Origin: Aselliscus stoliczkanus | Lineage: Eukaryota; Chordata; Mammalia; Chiroptera; Hipposideridae | Direction: 5' to 3' | NCBI GenBank assembly: GCA_033961575.1 | Contig: CM066727.1 | Span: 156,349,434-156,413,433, forward strand | Length of the DNA: 64,000 nt | In this document: in pieces, positions 12,950 through 22,794 of the stretch | How positions within the stretch are numbered: the first letter of the stretch is position 1 | Layout: every line of letters starts with the position of its first letter | The notes under the pieces: model-generated | What the model was told of the DNA's origin: nothing | Database searches by the model: none | The model's input: the letters and a program-made list of their open reading frames with translations, nothing else | Translations under genes and position numbers: made by a program

Positions 12950-13045
12950 GCTCCCTCATTTCACAAAAGAAAAAACTGAGAGATAAAAGGCCCTGCCCAA
13001 GGTCCCACCACTGTATAGCAACAGCATTGAAACTAGTACCCAGGG
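12950..13045 (-). repeat. MIR fragment, antisense
   Basis: CTCATTTCACAAAAGAAAAAACTGAGAGATAAAAGGCCCTGCCCAAGGTCCCACCACTGTATAG-type order is the reverse of the MIR core. Confidence 0.5.
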
Positions 13046-13535
13046 CTCTCTGTCACATTAGTTTACCTCCAGGGGAATTGGTGAAAGGCAGAGAGCGGCT
13101 TCTCACAGACTCTAAGGATGAAGAAGGACTGGGGAGGCAGTGTCAGGGAAAGGTGTTGTCAGTATGTGGCCTTTATGCCTTGATACTGGAAGTCTCCTGC
13201 TCTCTAGGAATCCATTGCGTATGTTGGCTACATAAAGAGAACTTACCCTTCCTGTCAGCCTCATGAAGGGAGGAATAACTAACTGCTTGAATCCCCAATG
13301 ACAAGGAACCTGTGACACATGAAACTGGAGAAGTAGATACATTCAGTTGTATCCTACAGTCCAGCCTAAGCTGTATTATCTCTTCCATTTCATGTCCCCT
13401 CTTTCTTCTAATGATTATTATTATCAGTTCTAAACTAGCCTCTGGAATGATGGAATTAGAGGATTTCATTCTTCCCTTCCTGGATACCTTTAGAAATTGA
13501 ATTATTAACTGAGTGATGACCAGCACCATGGGAAA

Positions 13536-13710
13536 TGGAAAGAGCAAAGGCCTTGACCCTAGAAAAGCCTGGATTCAAGTCTCAACTCTATCATTAAATC
13601 TGTCATAATCAAGTTACTTTTCATAATACTGAATTCATAAGGCTTTGGTAAAATACAAATGAGATTTTTGACAGAGTAAAGCACTTAATACATGGTAGAC
13701 GGTATATTGG
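13536..13710 (+). repeat. MIR fragment
   Basis: Starts with GAAAGAGCAAAGGCCTTGACC...GCCTGGATTCAAGTCTCAACTCTATCA, the MIR 5' tRNA-related half, and ends with AAGCACTTAATACATGG. The central part is decayed. Confidence 0.5.
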
Positions 13711-13714
13711 TTTC

Positions 13715-14916
13715 AATGGTTTTGAACTTGGCTTCTCTTAGGTCCCAAATGTCCCTAAACTGTAATTGAAGAATTAGAAAAGTAAGAAACACAAATAGAA
13801 GTTTTTAGAGGAAGTTCTGAGCAAGATCTTTCTCCCTGAGAGATCAGCAGGGGTTATAACAGGAATTTGAAATGTCAGCACGTAGACTGAGACAGTGTTT
13901 AATTTCCATAGAATTCCTGTATTTGTGCCATATAGGAGGCTACACTGCTGAAAGTCTGTATCTCTTTTCTTAGAAGCTGGCTTCTTTCTGACCTGCAGTT
14001 GTCCTCCAAGCTAAATAATACTTTCAAGGCCAGGCAATTAGAGCTAGAAGAGTTCCTTGTGGTGAAACTCAGGACATTCCCCCTGGAATCAGGAGTTCAA
14101 CCTCAGTGGTAATTCTTTTGGCTCCAAGATTTCCTGCCATGGCTTCTTTGAATTAGCTCTGACTCAATTCTAACAGCTATGCCTTAAGGGGTTGAGGCCA
14201 GAACCACACCAAGGAAGAGATCCTGAAGTTCAGGTGCAAATTCTTAATGTCCTTCTCAGGGATATTTAGTCCTGGGTTCTGTAGCAGCAACCAAAAAGTG
14301 ATGAGGAATTTGCAACCATGTCATAGGAGAAAACTCGCAGAAAGAGCTTTGGAAGCTCATACAGTGGGTGATATGGGGCACTTGGGTGATCAGGGAGGGA
14401 GGGAGGCTGGGAGGGTAGAGTTGGAGAGAAGGAATGGGGCTCGTTGCCTCTTTGTTTCTCATAAGGACACACACAAATTTAATATGTGGAATACTGGTAA
14501 ATGTTTTTGAGAATTTTCTGCCAGAAAGAACAATGAGCAGTAAGAAAGGGGTTTATGATTGGGTCAATATCCTTCATCTATTATATGGAGATTTATATTT
14601 CTTTTGAGTCCCTAATATTTTGAGAGAAGAGGTTAGTGATTCCTTCCTGAGGCCCTATACCCCCCCAATATGTCTTTTTGCTTTAAGTTATTAACTAAGG
14701 AAGCCCAGCAGAGGTCATGATTGGAATGAATGAAACTAGAGGTATAATCCAGGGCAATAAAGTTGAATAGAGATTGGAAGGTCCGTCTGCTAACTCTCAG
14801 TACTCCTGTATTTCAATAGATCCCAGCTCTTGCTTTAGGCCAGAATCTTTTGGAAATTTCTCTCTAACCCCTTAAAATAGGACACTATTTTCTCTTTCCT
14901 TTCTCTTATTCCTCAG
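13715..14916. other. Intergenic sequence, no gene seen
   Basis: About 1.2 kb with no family-level coding similarity. Chance frames near 14247-14510 overlap on both strands and look random. The stretch ends in a good polypyrimidine tract and AG (14891-14916), treated under the next entry. Confidence 0.35.
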
Positions 14917-15148
14917 GTCTACGCAAAATTCAAGCCAGGATTCTAAGCAGCCTGAACCCTAAATGCTAAAGCAGCAAGGAATGGCCTTCAGGTCACAGCC
15001 CAGAACAGGGGCAGGGAGTTCTTTTGGTGGAGTTGGCATCACTGAGTTCCACAGTAGAGAAATCTGAATCATCATAGCATGAAGAACTGCTCTAAGAGGA
15101 GGGCTCACAACATCTGTCTCCCAGATTAGAGGAACAGCGAAGGCTCAG
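14917..15148 (+). ncRNA. Candidate internal exon, probably noncoding
   Basis: A long pyrimidine tract (TCTCTTTCCTTTCTCTTATTCCTCAG, ending at 14916) precedes this 232-base stretch. The stretch is followed by CAG/GTAAGTGAG, a near-consensus 5' splice site with the GT at 15149-15150. Splice signals of this quality flanking a normal exon-sized segment are uncommon by chance. The segment is not repetitive as far as I can see. All three plus frames contain stops; the longest reading begins at the ATG at 14980 and ends after about 28 codons. It lies 2.5 kb downstream of the ZNF143-type site on the same strand, so both could belong to a noncoding RNA gene. No partner exon was identified. Confidence 0.3.
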
Positions 15149-15152
15149 GTAA

Positions 15153-16066
15153 GTGAGTAGAAATGTTTCAGTAGTTTAAACCTGATAGAGACTGACAGGA
15201 CAGAGAAGAGTTTATGACCTCTACCCTCTGCTCCCACCCTAAGCTTCTTAAGCGCACTTTCTGAGAGGCAAAGTCAAATTGGGCTACCCTAGAGCCTACC
15301 AAGAGAAAGTCTTGGAGTACAACTACCTGTCTAAAGTCAATTTTATGGAGAATAGAAGGTTTCAAATTAATGGTAAAAAGAATACAAAACATACATTTCA
15401 GCTTTCATTTTCCTAGGGTTGCTAGTAGTACTACCTTTGGGGAGTTAGACCCTCTTTAATGAAGAAAATCAGGATATTGCTCATTTCTAACTACTTCCTT
15501 CTTCTCTGGATCACCTACCTTTCTAATTTCCCTCTCGTCCTGCTCACAGTAATGCTAGAGACTTTTCTTACAGTCAGGTCCTAAGCAAGTTTTTCTTTGT
15601 TCTTATGGAGAAGAGGACAGGCTATATGTTAATGATTCAGAAATCATAATGCTAGGAACTGGGTATGGCCATAGAATTTCTGTGGTGAAATTTGACAAAA
15701 AGCTTCAACATTGAAGCCAGGAGAGATGATTCTCTGATAGTTTGGAGAGTGTGTTTGCTTATCTGTGCATGTATTTCTGGAATAGATTTCAGAAGGGTGC
15801 TAAAAGAGGACAGGTGGGCCTACATATACCCATCCTGTGATATTAAGTCATGAGTCAGCAAACATTCTCTATAAAGGGCCAGATAGCAAATATTCTTTAC
15901 TTTGCTAGCCAAAGTCACTGTCACAACTACTCAGCCCTGCCATTATAGCACAAAAGCAATCATAGACAAAATGTAAGCAAATAAGCATGGATACAATTTT
16001 ATGTGTGATATAATTTTACATCATAAAATTTTCTCCTCCTTTTATTTTTTTTCAACCATTTAAAAT
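15153..16066. other. Intergenic sequence, no gene seen
   Basis: No known coding family. AT-rich toward the right end near 16040-16060. The segment near 15850-16010 (AAAGGGCCAGATAGCAAATATTCTTTACTTTGC) resembles an old DNA-transposon or MER-type repeat, which the next SINE splits. Confidence 0.35.
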
Positions 16067-16079
16067 AGTAAAAGCCATT

Positions 16080-16538
16080 TTGTTTTTTAAGATTTTATTG
16101 GGAAACTGGGAGTGGGGAACAGTGTTGGGGAATCAGGGAAGGGGAACAGACAAGTTGCTGTCCTTTTGTTCTTCAGTCCAGTTGTGGAGGACGTCGCTTC
16201 ACTGGCCCATGTTGGTATTATCATTGCGCTCTCCCGGGTGAGGCAGATTGGTCACCGGCCTCTGAATAGCCGCTCAGAGCAGCTCTTGGCAGCTCACACC
16301 AGCTGCCGACCTGCCGGCCACTCACTGTAGCCTATGGCAGCCCATTGCAGCAGAGGCTGCAGCCCACACTGTCGCCGGCAACTCACAGCAGCCCAGCTCC
16401 TGGTGGAGCTGTTGTTCACCACCTTAGCTATAGAGGGCAGTGTCACTGGCCCTCATATGTGGGATCCAAACTGGGGCCCTGCTGCTCAGAGCTGGAGTCC
16501 CAAGCCAGCTCTTAACCAACGTGCCACTCGGCCAGCCC
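16080..16538 (-). repeat. Long T+ SINE, antisense, with target duplication
   Basis: Full-length antisense copy of the long family: tail AAGATTTTATTGGG near 16088, head ending GGCTGGGCC... at 16538. The flanks AGTAAAAGCCATT (16067-16079 and 16539-16551) are an exact 13-bp duplication. A body difference relative to the other copies is an extra CCAGCTC...GGTGGTGAACAACAGC stretch near 16395-16425, which is shared with the copy at 7351. Confidence 0.9.
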
Positions 16539-17008
16539 AGTAAAAGCCATTCTTAACTTCACAGGTCATACAAAAACATACAGCAAGTCGATTTTGCCTG
16601 AGGGCTGTAGTTTGTCCACCCCTATTCTATATCCATGAGATTGCATTGTGCATTGGGAAGTAAGGAGGGGGATATAAAATGTGGGCATTTACAAGGAAAC
16701 AGCAAGCTGGATATTCAGAGTGAATATCCAATGTCAATATAGGCCAAAATCAGGCATATGGCCTCACTTTGAAACCAGGGGCTTTAAATATTGCTTTCAA
16801 TTTTGATTAACATAATACATACACTAAGTATAAAAAGTCAAATAGTACTAAAAGACTTATTGTAAATATGGTGGCTGTCTACCCCACTCCTTGTTATTTC
16901 CCCAAGTCCTCCTCCTGAGATACAACGATTTTGATACCTTTTCTAGCTATGTCTTCTGGCTTTTATATATCTCCAAATTTCTTTCTTTTTTTTTTTTTTT
17001 AAATATAT

Positions 17009-17110
17009 TTTTTTTTGAGGGCAGTGTCACTGGCCCTCGTATGTGGGACCCGAACTGGGGCCGCTGGCTTCCCAAGACAGCGCTTAACCACCGCGCCACT
17101 CGGCTGGCCC
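17009..17110 (-). repeat. Short tRNA-derived SINE, antisense, in the L1 tail
   Basis: GAGGGCAGTGTCACTGGCCCTCGTATGTGGGACCC... down to CGCGCCACTCGGCTGGCCC; on the minus strand a head-only SINE with B-box GTTCGGGTCCC. Sited in the A-tail of the antisense L1; an AAATA/AAATAA pair at the ends is the likely short target duplication. Confidence 0.85.
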
Positions 17111-17125
17111 AAATAAGGTGTTTTG

Positions 17126-17198
17126 TTTGTTTGTTTGTTTGTTTGAGGGCAGTGCCACTAGCCCTCACATGTGGAACTGAACCGGGGCTGCTGGCTTT
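17126..17198 (-). repeat. Truncated short SINE, antisense, with (TTTG)n tail
   Basis: A second, incomplete copy next to the previous one. It has the tail as (GTTT)5 at 17121-17144, then GAGGGCAGTGCCACTAGCCC..., but stops at GGCTGCTGGCTTTA. The tRNA 5' part (A-box side) is missing, replaced by L1 sequence. Confidence 0.8.
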
Positions 17199-17351
17199 AA
17201 ATATTTTTACATTTTATTTTGTTTTGTTTTTTTCCTTTTAAAAATTTTTTTATTAAAAATATAGCTAACATACAATATTATATTACTTTCAGGGGTACAC
17301 CATAGTTATTCAACATTCATATACCTAAAGAAATGACCACCATGACAAGTC

Positions 17352-17915
17352 CAGCAACCATCTGGCACCTTACCATGCTATCACAGTATTATTGACTATA
17401 TTGCCTATGTGGTACATTACATCCCCATGACTTATTTCTTTTGTACTTGGAAATTTGGACCTCTTAGTCCTCTTCCCCTTTTCCCCCTTTTAAATTTATC
17501 AATTACAGTTGACATTCAGTATTATTTTATATTAATTTCAGGTATACAGCATAGTGGTTAGACATTTATATAATTTAAGAAATGATCCCCCTGACTAGTC
17601 TAGTACCCACCTGGCACTATACATAGTTATTCCCATATCACTGACTATATTCCCTATGCTTTACATCTCCATTACTATTTTGTAACTAGCAATTTTTACT
17701 TTCTAATCCCTTCACCTTTTTCACTCAGCCCCCCCAACCTCTTCCCACCTATCACCCCAACAAATCTAGTACCCATCTGACACTATACATAGTTATTACA
17801 ATATTGTTGACTATATCCCTTATGCTATACCCTACACCCCCATAACTACTTTGTAATGACCAATTTGTACTTCTTAATTGCTTCCCCTTCTTTTCCCCAG
17901 GCCCTCAAACCTCCT
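17352..17915 (-). repeat. Three diverged tandem copies in the 3' UTR of the antisense L1
   Basis: Three related blocks follow each other. Each has the order CTAGTACCCA(C/T)CTGGCAC, CATAGTTATT, TTGACTATAT, CCTATGCT, CCCATTACT, TTTTGTAA, CAATTT, CTTCCCCTT. Starts are near 17352 (most diverged), 17602 and 17768. The spacing is uneven (about 250 and 166 bases). They look like an internal duplication of L1 3' UTR sequence, probably inherited from the source L1 subfamily; a copy of the same UTR at 35763-36040 shows a single block. Confidence 0.6.
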
Positions 17916-19260
17916 CCCATCTGGCGCCCATGAAAATGTTCTCTGTAACTATCAGTTTGTTTCTGTTTTATTGGTTAATTTTGTCCTTTAGATTCCACAT
18001 GTAAGTGAAATCACATTGCACTCTGTCTTTCTCTGTCTGACACTCCACTCAGCACAATACCCTCCAGGTCCATCTATGCCACCACAGATGGCAAGAACCT
18101 ATTCCCTTCCATGGCTGAGCAATATTCCATTGTATATAGGTACCACCTCCTCTTTACCAATTATTTCATCGATGGACTCCCAGGCTGTCTCCACACCTTG
18201 GCCATTGTAAACAATGCTGCAATGAACATATGGATGCTCATGTCCCCTCCAAGTAGCTTTTGGGGTTTCTTCAGATAAATACCCAGAATTGGGATTACTG
18301 AATCTTCTTATAGTCTTTGTTTTAAAGTTTTGTTTGTCTGATATAAGTATTGCTACCCCAGCTTTTTTTTTTCTTTTCCACTTTCATGAAATATCTTTTC
18401 CATCCCTTTACTTTCTGTCTGTGTGTCTTTCAATCTGAAGTGAGTCTCTTGTAGGCAGCATATGTAAGGGTTTTGTTTTCTTATCCATTCAACCCTCCTA
18501 TGTGTTTTCATTGGAGAATTTAATCCATTTACATGGGAAGTAATTGTTGATAGATATGTAGCTATTGCCATTTTATTATTCATAATTTCAGTCTCCCCCC
18601 TTCCATCTTAAAGACCTCCCTCTGACATTTCTTGTAATACTGGTTTGGTGGTGATGAACTTCAGCTTTTTCTTGTGTGGGAAGCTCTTATCTGTCATTCT
18701 ATTTTAAATGATAACCTTACTGGGTGGAGTAGTCTTGGTTGTAGGTCCTGCTTTGCATCATATTGAATATTTCCTGCCAATTCCTTCTAGCCTACAAAGT
18801 TTCTGTTGAGAAATCAGCTGACGATCTTATGGGAGATCCCTTATAAGTTACTAGTTGTCTTTCTCTTGCTACTTTTAAGATTCTCTCTTTGTCTTTAACC
18901 TTTGCCATTTTAATTACAATGTGTCTAGGTGTGGGCCTGTTTGGGTTCATCCTTTTTGGGACTCTCTAAGTTTCCTGAGCTTGTATGTCTATTTCCTTCA
19001 CCAGGTTAGGAAAATTTTCAATCATTATTTCTTCAAATAGGTTCTCAATTTCTTGCTTTCTCTCTTCTTCTGGTACCCCTATGATGCAAATGTTGTTATG
19101 CTTAATGTTGTTCCAGAGGTCTCTTAAACTATCCTCTTTCCTCTTTTTAAATTCTTTTTTTTTGATGTTCCAATTGGGTGTTTTATGCTACCTTGTCATC
19201 CAAATCACTGATTTGATCCTCTGCTTCATCTAGTCTGCTGGTGATTCATTCTAATGCATT

Positions 19261-19410
19261 CTTTTTTTTTTTTTTAGCTGAGCCATCCTGCCACCTGTTG
19301 GCAGCTCACCGGCAGTTCCGCTTGGGCTAGGAATCAAACCAGCGACCCTCTTGCTCAAAGCTTGCACTCTTGAGCGAGCTCTTAACCAACTGAGCCACTC
19401 GGCCAGCCCC
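19261..19410 (-). repeat. Second SINE family (CAGGTGGCAGGATGGCTCAG type), antisense
   Basis: On the minus strand: GGGGCTGGCCGAGTGGCTCAGTTGG head (A-box region), TTAAGAGCTCGCTCAAGAG, B-box-like GGTTTGATTCC, then CCAACAGGTGGCAGGATGGCTCAGC and an A-tail. It is flanked by CTAATGCATTC / CTAATGCATCC (about 19252-19262 and 19412-19422). Inserted in the ORF1 region of the antisense L1, which it postdates. Confidence 0.88.
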
Positions 19411-20475
19411 GCTAATGCATCCTTGATTTCAGTTATTGTATTCTTCACTTCTTACTGGTTATTTTTTTATGGTTTCTACATCCTTTTTTTAATGCTTGCT
19501 ATCTCTTTGTTGAAGTTCTCAGTAAGTTCCTTGAGCATCTTTATAACCATTGTTTGAACTCTGTCTCTGGTAGGTTGCTTGCCTCCATTTCATTTAGTTC
19601 TTTTTCTGGATTTTTCTCCTGTTCTTTCATTTGGGATGCATTTCTTTGTTTCCTTATTTTGGCTGCCTCTCTGTGTTTGTTTCAATGTATTAGGTAGATC
19701 TGCTGTGTTTCCAAGTCTTGGCTGGGTGACCTTATGTAGTAGGTGTCCTGTGGGGCACCGTGGCACTCTCCCTGGTCACCTGAGCTGGGTGCTCCAGAAG
19801 TGTCCCTTGTGTGGGCTGTTTGTGCTCTCCTGTTATAGTTGAGCCTTGACTACTATTGGCATGTCAGTGAGTGGGATTGACCCTCAGGCCGACTGGCTAT
19901 GGGGTTTGGCCATATCCACAGCTTATGGACTTCTCTGCAAGAGACTTACCTCACCAAGTGGGACTTGCCCCAGTGGGCTCTGGTGCCTGTTGAAACCACC
20001 CTTTGTGTGTGCGACTTGTGGGGCTAATTGGGCAGTGCTCTGCTGTGGTCTGAAGCCAACCTCCAAGTATACTGGTTCTAGAGACTCTTGGGAGGGGCTC
20101 TGGCGCAGGCCTAGGTAAGCCACTGCCTGTTACTGGCTGGGTACTACCTGGTAGGAGCTAAAAAGCAATCCAAGGTTGTTTGCTGTCTGTGCTAAACCTG
20201 GAGGCACGTGGAAGAGGCCACTCTGCAAACTGAGGACAGCTGCCACCTAGTACCAGGCCTGGGGTAACTTTTCAAAAAGCCAGGACACCTGGAGGCCTGC
20301 TGCTGCCTGCTGGCTTCCTTAGGGTTCAGCCACTGATAAAACCTCATGTGGTATGTGAGTTGGATGAGGCAGGGTCTCAGGGAGTCACTAGAGTGGGAAG
20401 AGTTGTGGTCACCAGGTTAATGTAGACTCTGTTTTGGTGCCAGTGCTGAACCTGGAGCTACTAAGCAAAAGTCTT

Positions 20476-20489
20476 AGAACACATCGAGG
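20476..20489 (+). repeat. Target-site duplication of the inner L1, left copy
   Basis: AGAACACATCGAGG here and at 27142-27155 are identical over 14 bases and flank the full-length L1, as expected of target-primed reverse transcription. Confidence 0.95.
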
Positions 20490-20763
20490 AGTTCCGGTAA
20501 GATGGCAGAATAGATGGACGCTCTCCGAACTGCCTCCCAGGATCACATCAAAATTACAAATAATTTATGCAACATTTAACCTTGGGAGTCCCCTGAACAT
20601 TAGATGAACAGAACCTCTAAACGAAGGACCTAAAGAGGAGGCCACGTCAAGTCTGGTAGGAGGGGCGCCGACGAGAGAGGGTGAGCCCTGTGAGGGACGC
20701 CCCAGCTGTGTGGGGAGGATTCTCAGGTTGGGGGAGAGACCCTCCGGCCCCACACCAAGCTCA

Positions 20764-21396
20764 CTAGCCCAGAGTTGCTTTGCCAGGAAGAGGAATTCCT
20801 CGATAGTGGGCAGTAGAAATTAGTGAGGACTCTTTGCTCGACTCGGTGAGGCTCGGGGCAGCTGGAGAACCAGTGGGGCCAGTGCACGGGTTCACTCGCC
20901 GGCAAGCACTCACCTGGTTCTTGTCGGAGGGAGTGGCTGCATGAGCCGGGCCCGGAAGCCTGTCGGGAGGGAGAACTGAGCACCTTTGGTGCAGAAGCTG
21001 GAGGTTTTGGGATTGTTGTTCCACTGGTGCGGAGCTTACACATGAGCAGCGTACAGGAGGCCGCCATTTTTTCAGGGTTGGGCCCTCCCACGGAGGGTCA
21101 GAGCCGGGATCCCATTGGTCTGGTGAACTTGGTGCAGGAGTGTGTGCGTGCCTGAGTGCGTGTGTGCGCGCGCATGCGGCCTTAGATTCCCATCCTCCGC
21201 CCTGCTTGTGTTGTGTTGCCAGGGAAACGCCTGGCGGGTGCCCTCTGGCTACATCAGACTGCTCACTGAGACACAGGAGTGGGCGAGCGGCCTTGGGTCC
21301 CCACCCTCCGCCCTGCTTGTGCTGCGTTTCCAAAGAAACACCAGGCAGGTGTCCTCTGGCTGCATCAGATTGCTCACTGAAACATGCCTGAGCCAC
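20764..21396 (-). other. Long antisense open frame in the L1 5' UTR
   Basis: The minus strand is open for 210 codons across the unique 5' UTR and the first monomers. The C-terminal half is unremarkable; the N-terminal half repeats the words 'GVSLETQHKQGGGW' and 'GVSLATQHKQGGGW', which are the monomers translated. Primate L1s have an antisense ORF0 in the 5' UTR, but I see no sequence likeness to it. The open frame can be explained by high GC and by monomer periods that are multiples of three. I do not claim a protein. Confidence 0.25.
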
Positions 21397-21610
21397 CTTG
21401 GGTCCCCACCCTCCGCCCTGCTTGTGCTACGTTTCCAAGGAAACACCGGGTGGGTGCCCTCTGGCTCCATCAGGCTGCTCACTGAGAAGCAGGAGTGCAT
21501 AAGCTGCCTTGGATCCCCACCCTCTGCCCTGCTTCAGCTGCGTTGCCAGGGAAACGCAGGGCGGGTGTTCTCCAGCTGCATCACTCTGTTCACTGAGACT
21601 CAGTAGCAGA
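21180..21610 (+). repeat. Four tandem monomers (about 105-111 bp) in the L1 5' UTR
   Basis: The block CC(G/T)CCCTGCTT(G/C)(T/A)G starts at 21197, 21308, 21413 and 21524, giving periods of 111, 105 and 111. Each unit continues with (G/T)TTCCA(A/G)(A/G)GAAAC..., GGGTG(C/T)CCTCTGGCT-CATCAG and TGCTCACTGAGA. Mouse and some other L1s carry tandem promoter monomers; this array is unrelated in sequence but alike in layout. Confidence 0.85.
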
Positions 21611-21865
21611 CAACCTGCAACAACCTGTGAAGATTTTTTTTTTTTGGGGGGGGGAGTGAGCACAATTCCAGAGCACACAGCAGCTAATTGTGGAAACCTC
21701 ACTGCAACCCTGAGAAAGTGATCTGCAGATTAAAGAGGACAGAGAGCCCCCACCAGCTCTTTCCATTTTTTTTTCTTTCTTTTTTTTTCTTTTTTCTTTT
21801 TTCTTTTCTCTTCTTTCTAGGTGATCTATCTAATACATCGAAGCATTCACAGAACGACAGCCAGA

Positions 21866-22738
21866 ATGAAAAAACAAAGAAACATGTCCCAAGTAAAAGA
21901 TCAGAAGAAAACTCTAGAAATGGAACTAAATGAAACAGAGGTATCCAAACTTTCAGAGACAGAGTTTAGAACACTGATGATAAGAATGTTTAAGGAACTT
22001 AGCGAGGACATAAAGCAAGATAGGGAAACCATAAAAAACAACCTGTTAGAACTAAAGAATACAATAACTGAAATGAAGAACACACTCGAAGGAATCACCA
22101 GTAGAGTAGATGAAGCAGAAGAGCAGATCAGTGAATTAGAAGACAAAATAGCAGAAATCACCCAGCTGGAACAATAAAAAGAAAAAAGAATAAAAAAGAA
22201 TGAAAATAGTTTAAGAGACCTCTGGGACAACATGAAACGCAGCAATCTTCACGTCATAGTTATACCAGAAGGAGAAGAGAAGAAGCAAGGGATTGAGAAT
22301 GTATTTAAAGAAATAATGACTGAAAACTTCCCTACCATGGTGAAGGAAATGGACATACAAGCCCAGGACATACAGAGAGTTCCTAACAGGCTGAATCCAA
22401 ACAGGCCCACACCAAGACACATCATAGTAAAAATGGCAAAGGTTACAGACAGAGACAGAATCCTAAAAGCAGCAAGAGAAAGACAGCAGGTTACATACAA
22501 AGGAACTCCTATAAGACTAACAGCTGACTTTTCTTCAGAAACTCTGCAGGCCAGAAGGGAATGGCAAGAGATATTTAAAGTGACACAAAATAAAGGTCTA
22601 CAACCAAGATTGCTCTACCCAGCACGGCTATCACTTAAAATTGAAGGAGAGATAAAGAGCTTCTCAGAAAAGAATAAGCTTAAGGAATTCATTACCACCA
22701 AGCCAGCATTGCAGGAAATGTTAAAAGGGCTTTTTTAA
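21866..22738 (+). pseudogene. L1 ORF1 (RNA-binding chaperone), one in-frame stop
   Basis: Codes for the L1 ORF1 protein type, about 290 residues, from an ATG at 21866 (an earlier in-frame ATG at 21821 is less likely). The first third after a basic start is a coiled coil (ELKNTITEMKNTLEGITSRV, heptad-rich, residues about 50-110). The middle has the RRM-like region (HVIVIPEGEE, about residues 125-220), and the C-terminal domain contains ARERQQVTYKGTPIRL and LQARREW. These fit the trimer-forming nucleic-acid chaperone that coats L1 RNA. A TAA at 22175-22177 after 'ITQLEQ' interrupts the frame at the end of the coiled coil; the frame continues unbroken to the stop at 22736-22738. ORF2 begins 56 bases downstream. 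The interruption alone would prevent a full-length product. Confidence 0.92.
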
Positions 22739-22794
22739 ACAGAAGAAAGGGGAAAACAAGCTAAGCCAGGAAGACAAGAAATACAAATAACAAA

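Larger units (their letters stand above)
16983..20475 (-). mobile_element. Older LINE-1, antisense: 3' part, deleted ORF2, ORF1 and part of the 5' UTR (left arm)
   Basis: Left arm of an L1 inserted on the minus strand. From left to right the plus strand shows the T-run of its A-tail (16984-17000), then 3' UTR (17220-17990), then the reverse of the last ORF2 codons (AGTGAAATCACATTGCACTC... through GGGATTACTGAATC, 18003-18302). At about 18303 the sequence jumps straight to the beginning of ORF2 (endonuclease start, 18310-18580). ORF1 and the linker region follow (18600-19660), then 5' UTR (19670-20475). About 3 kb of ORF2 (rest of the endonuclease, all of the reverse transcriptase) is missing, so the copy is dead. 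The left target duplication ATATCTCCAAATTTCT is at 16967-16982 and its partner at 27959-27974. SINEs at 17009, 17126 and 19261 lie inside. Confidence 0.88.
20490..21860 (+). promoter_or_regulatory. L1 5' UTR / internal promoter
   Basis: GC- and CpG-rich, unlike the rest of the element. It holds two YY1-type motifs: AAGATGGC at 20502-20509 near the first base, as in other mammalian L1s, and GCCGCCATTTTTT at about 21059-21071 in reverse. Tandem monomers lie at 21180-21610, then a T/C tract (21766-21818). An internal RNA polymerase II promoter in this region is established for L1. The motif assignments are mine from the sequence. Confidence 0.7.

Noticed and set aside
14247..14510. Small overlapping frames of 68-87 codons on both strands
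   Set aside because: No family, no start context of note and equal length on opposite strands; chance frames.
21180..21610. Independent minisatellite or gene made of tandem repeats
   Set aside because: The array lies at the expected place of an L1 5' UTR and is bounded by the L1 target duplications, so it belongs to that element.
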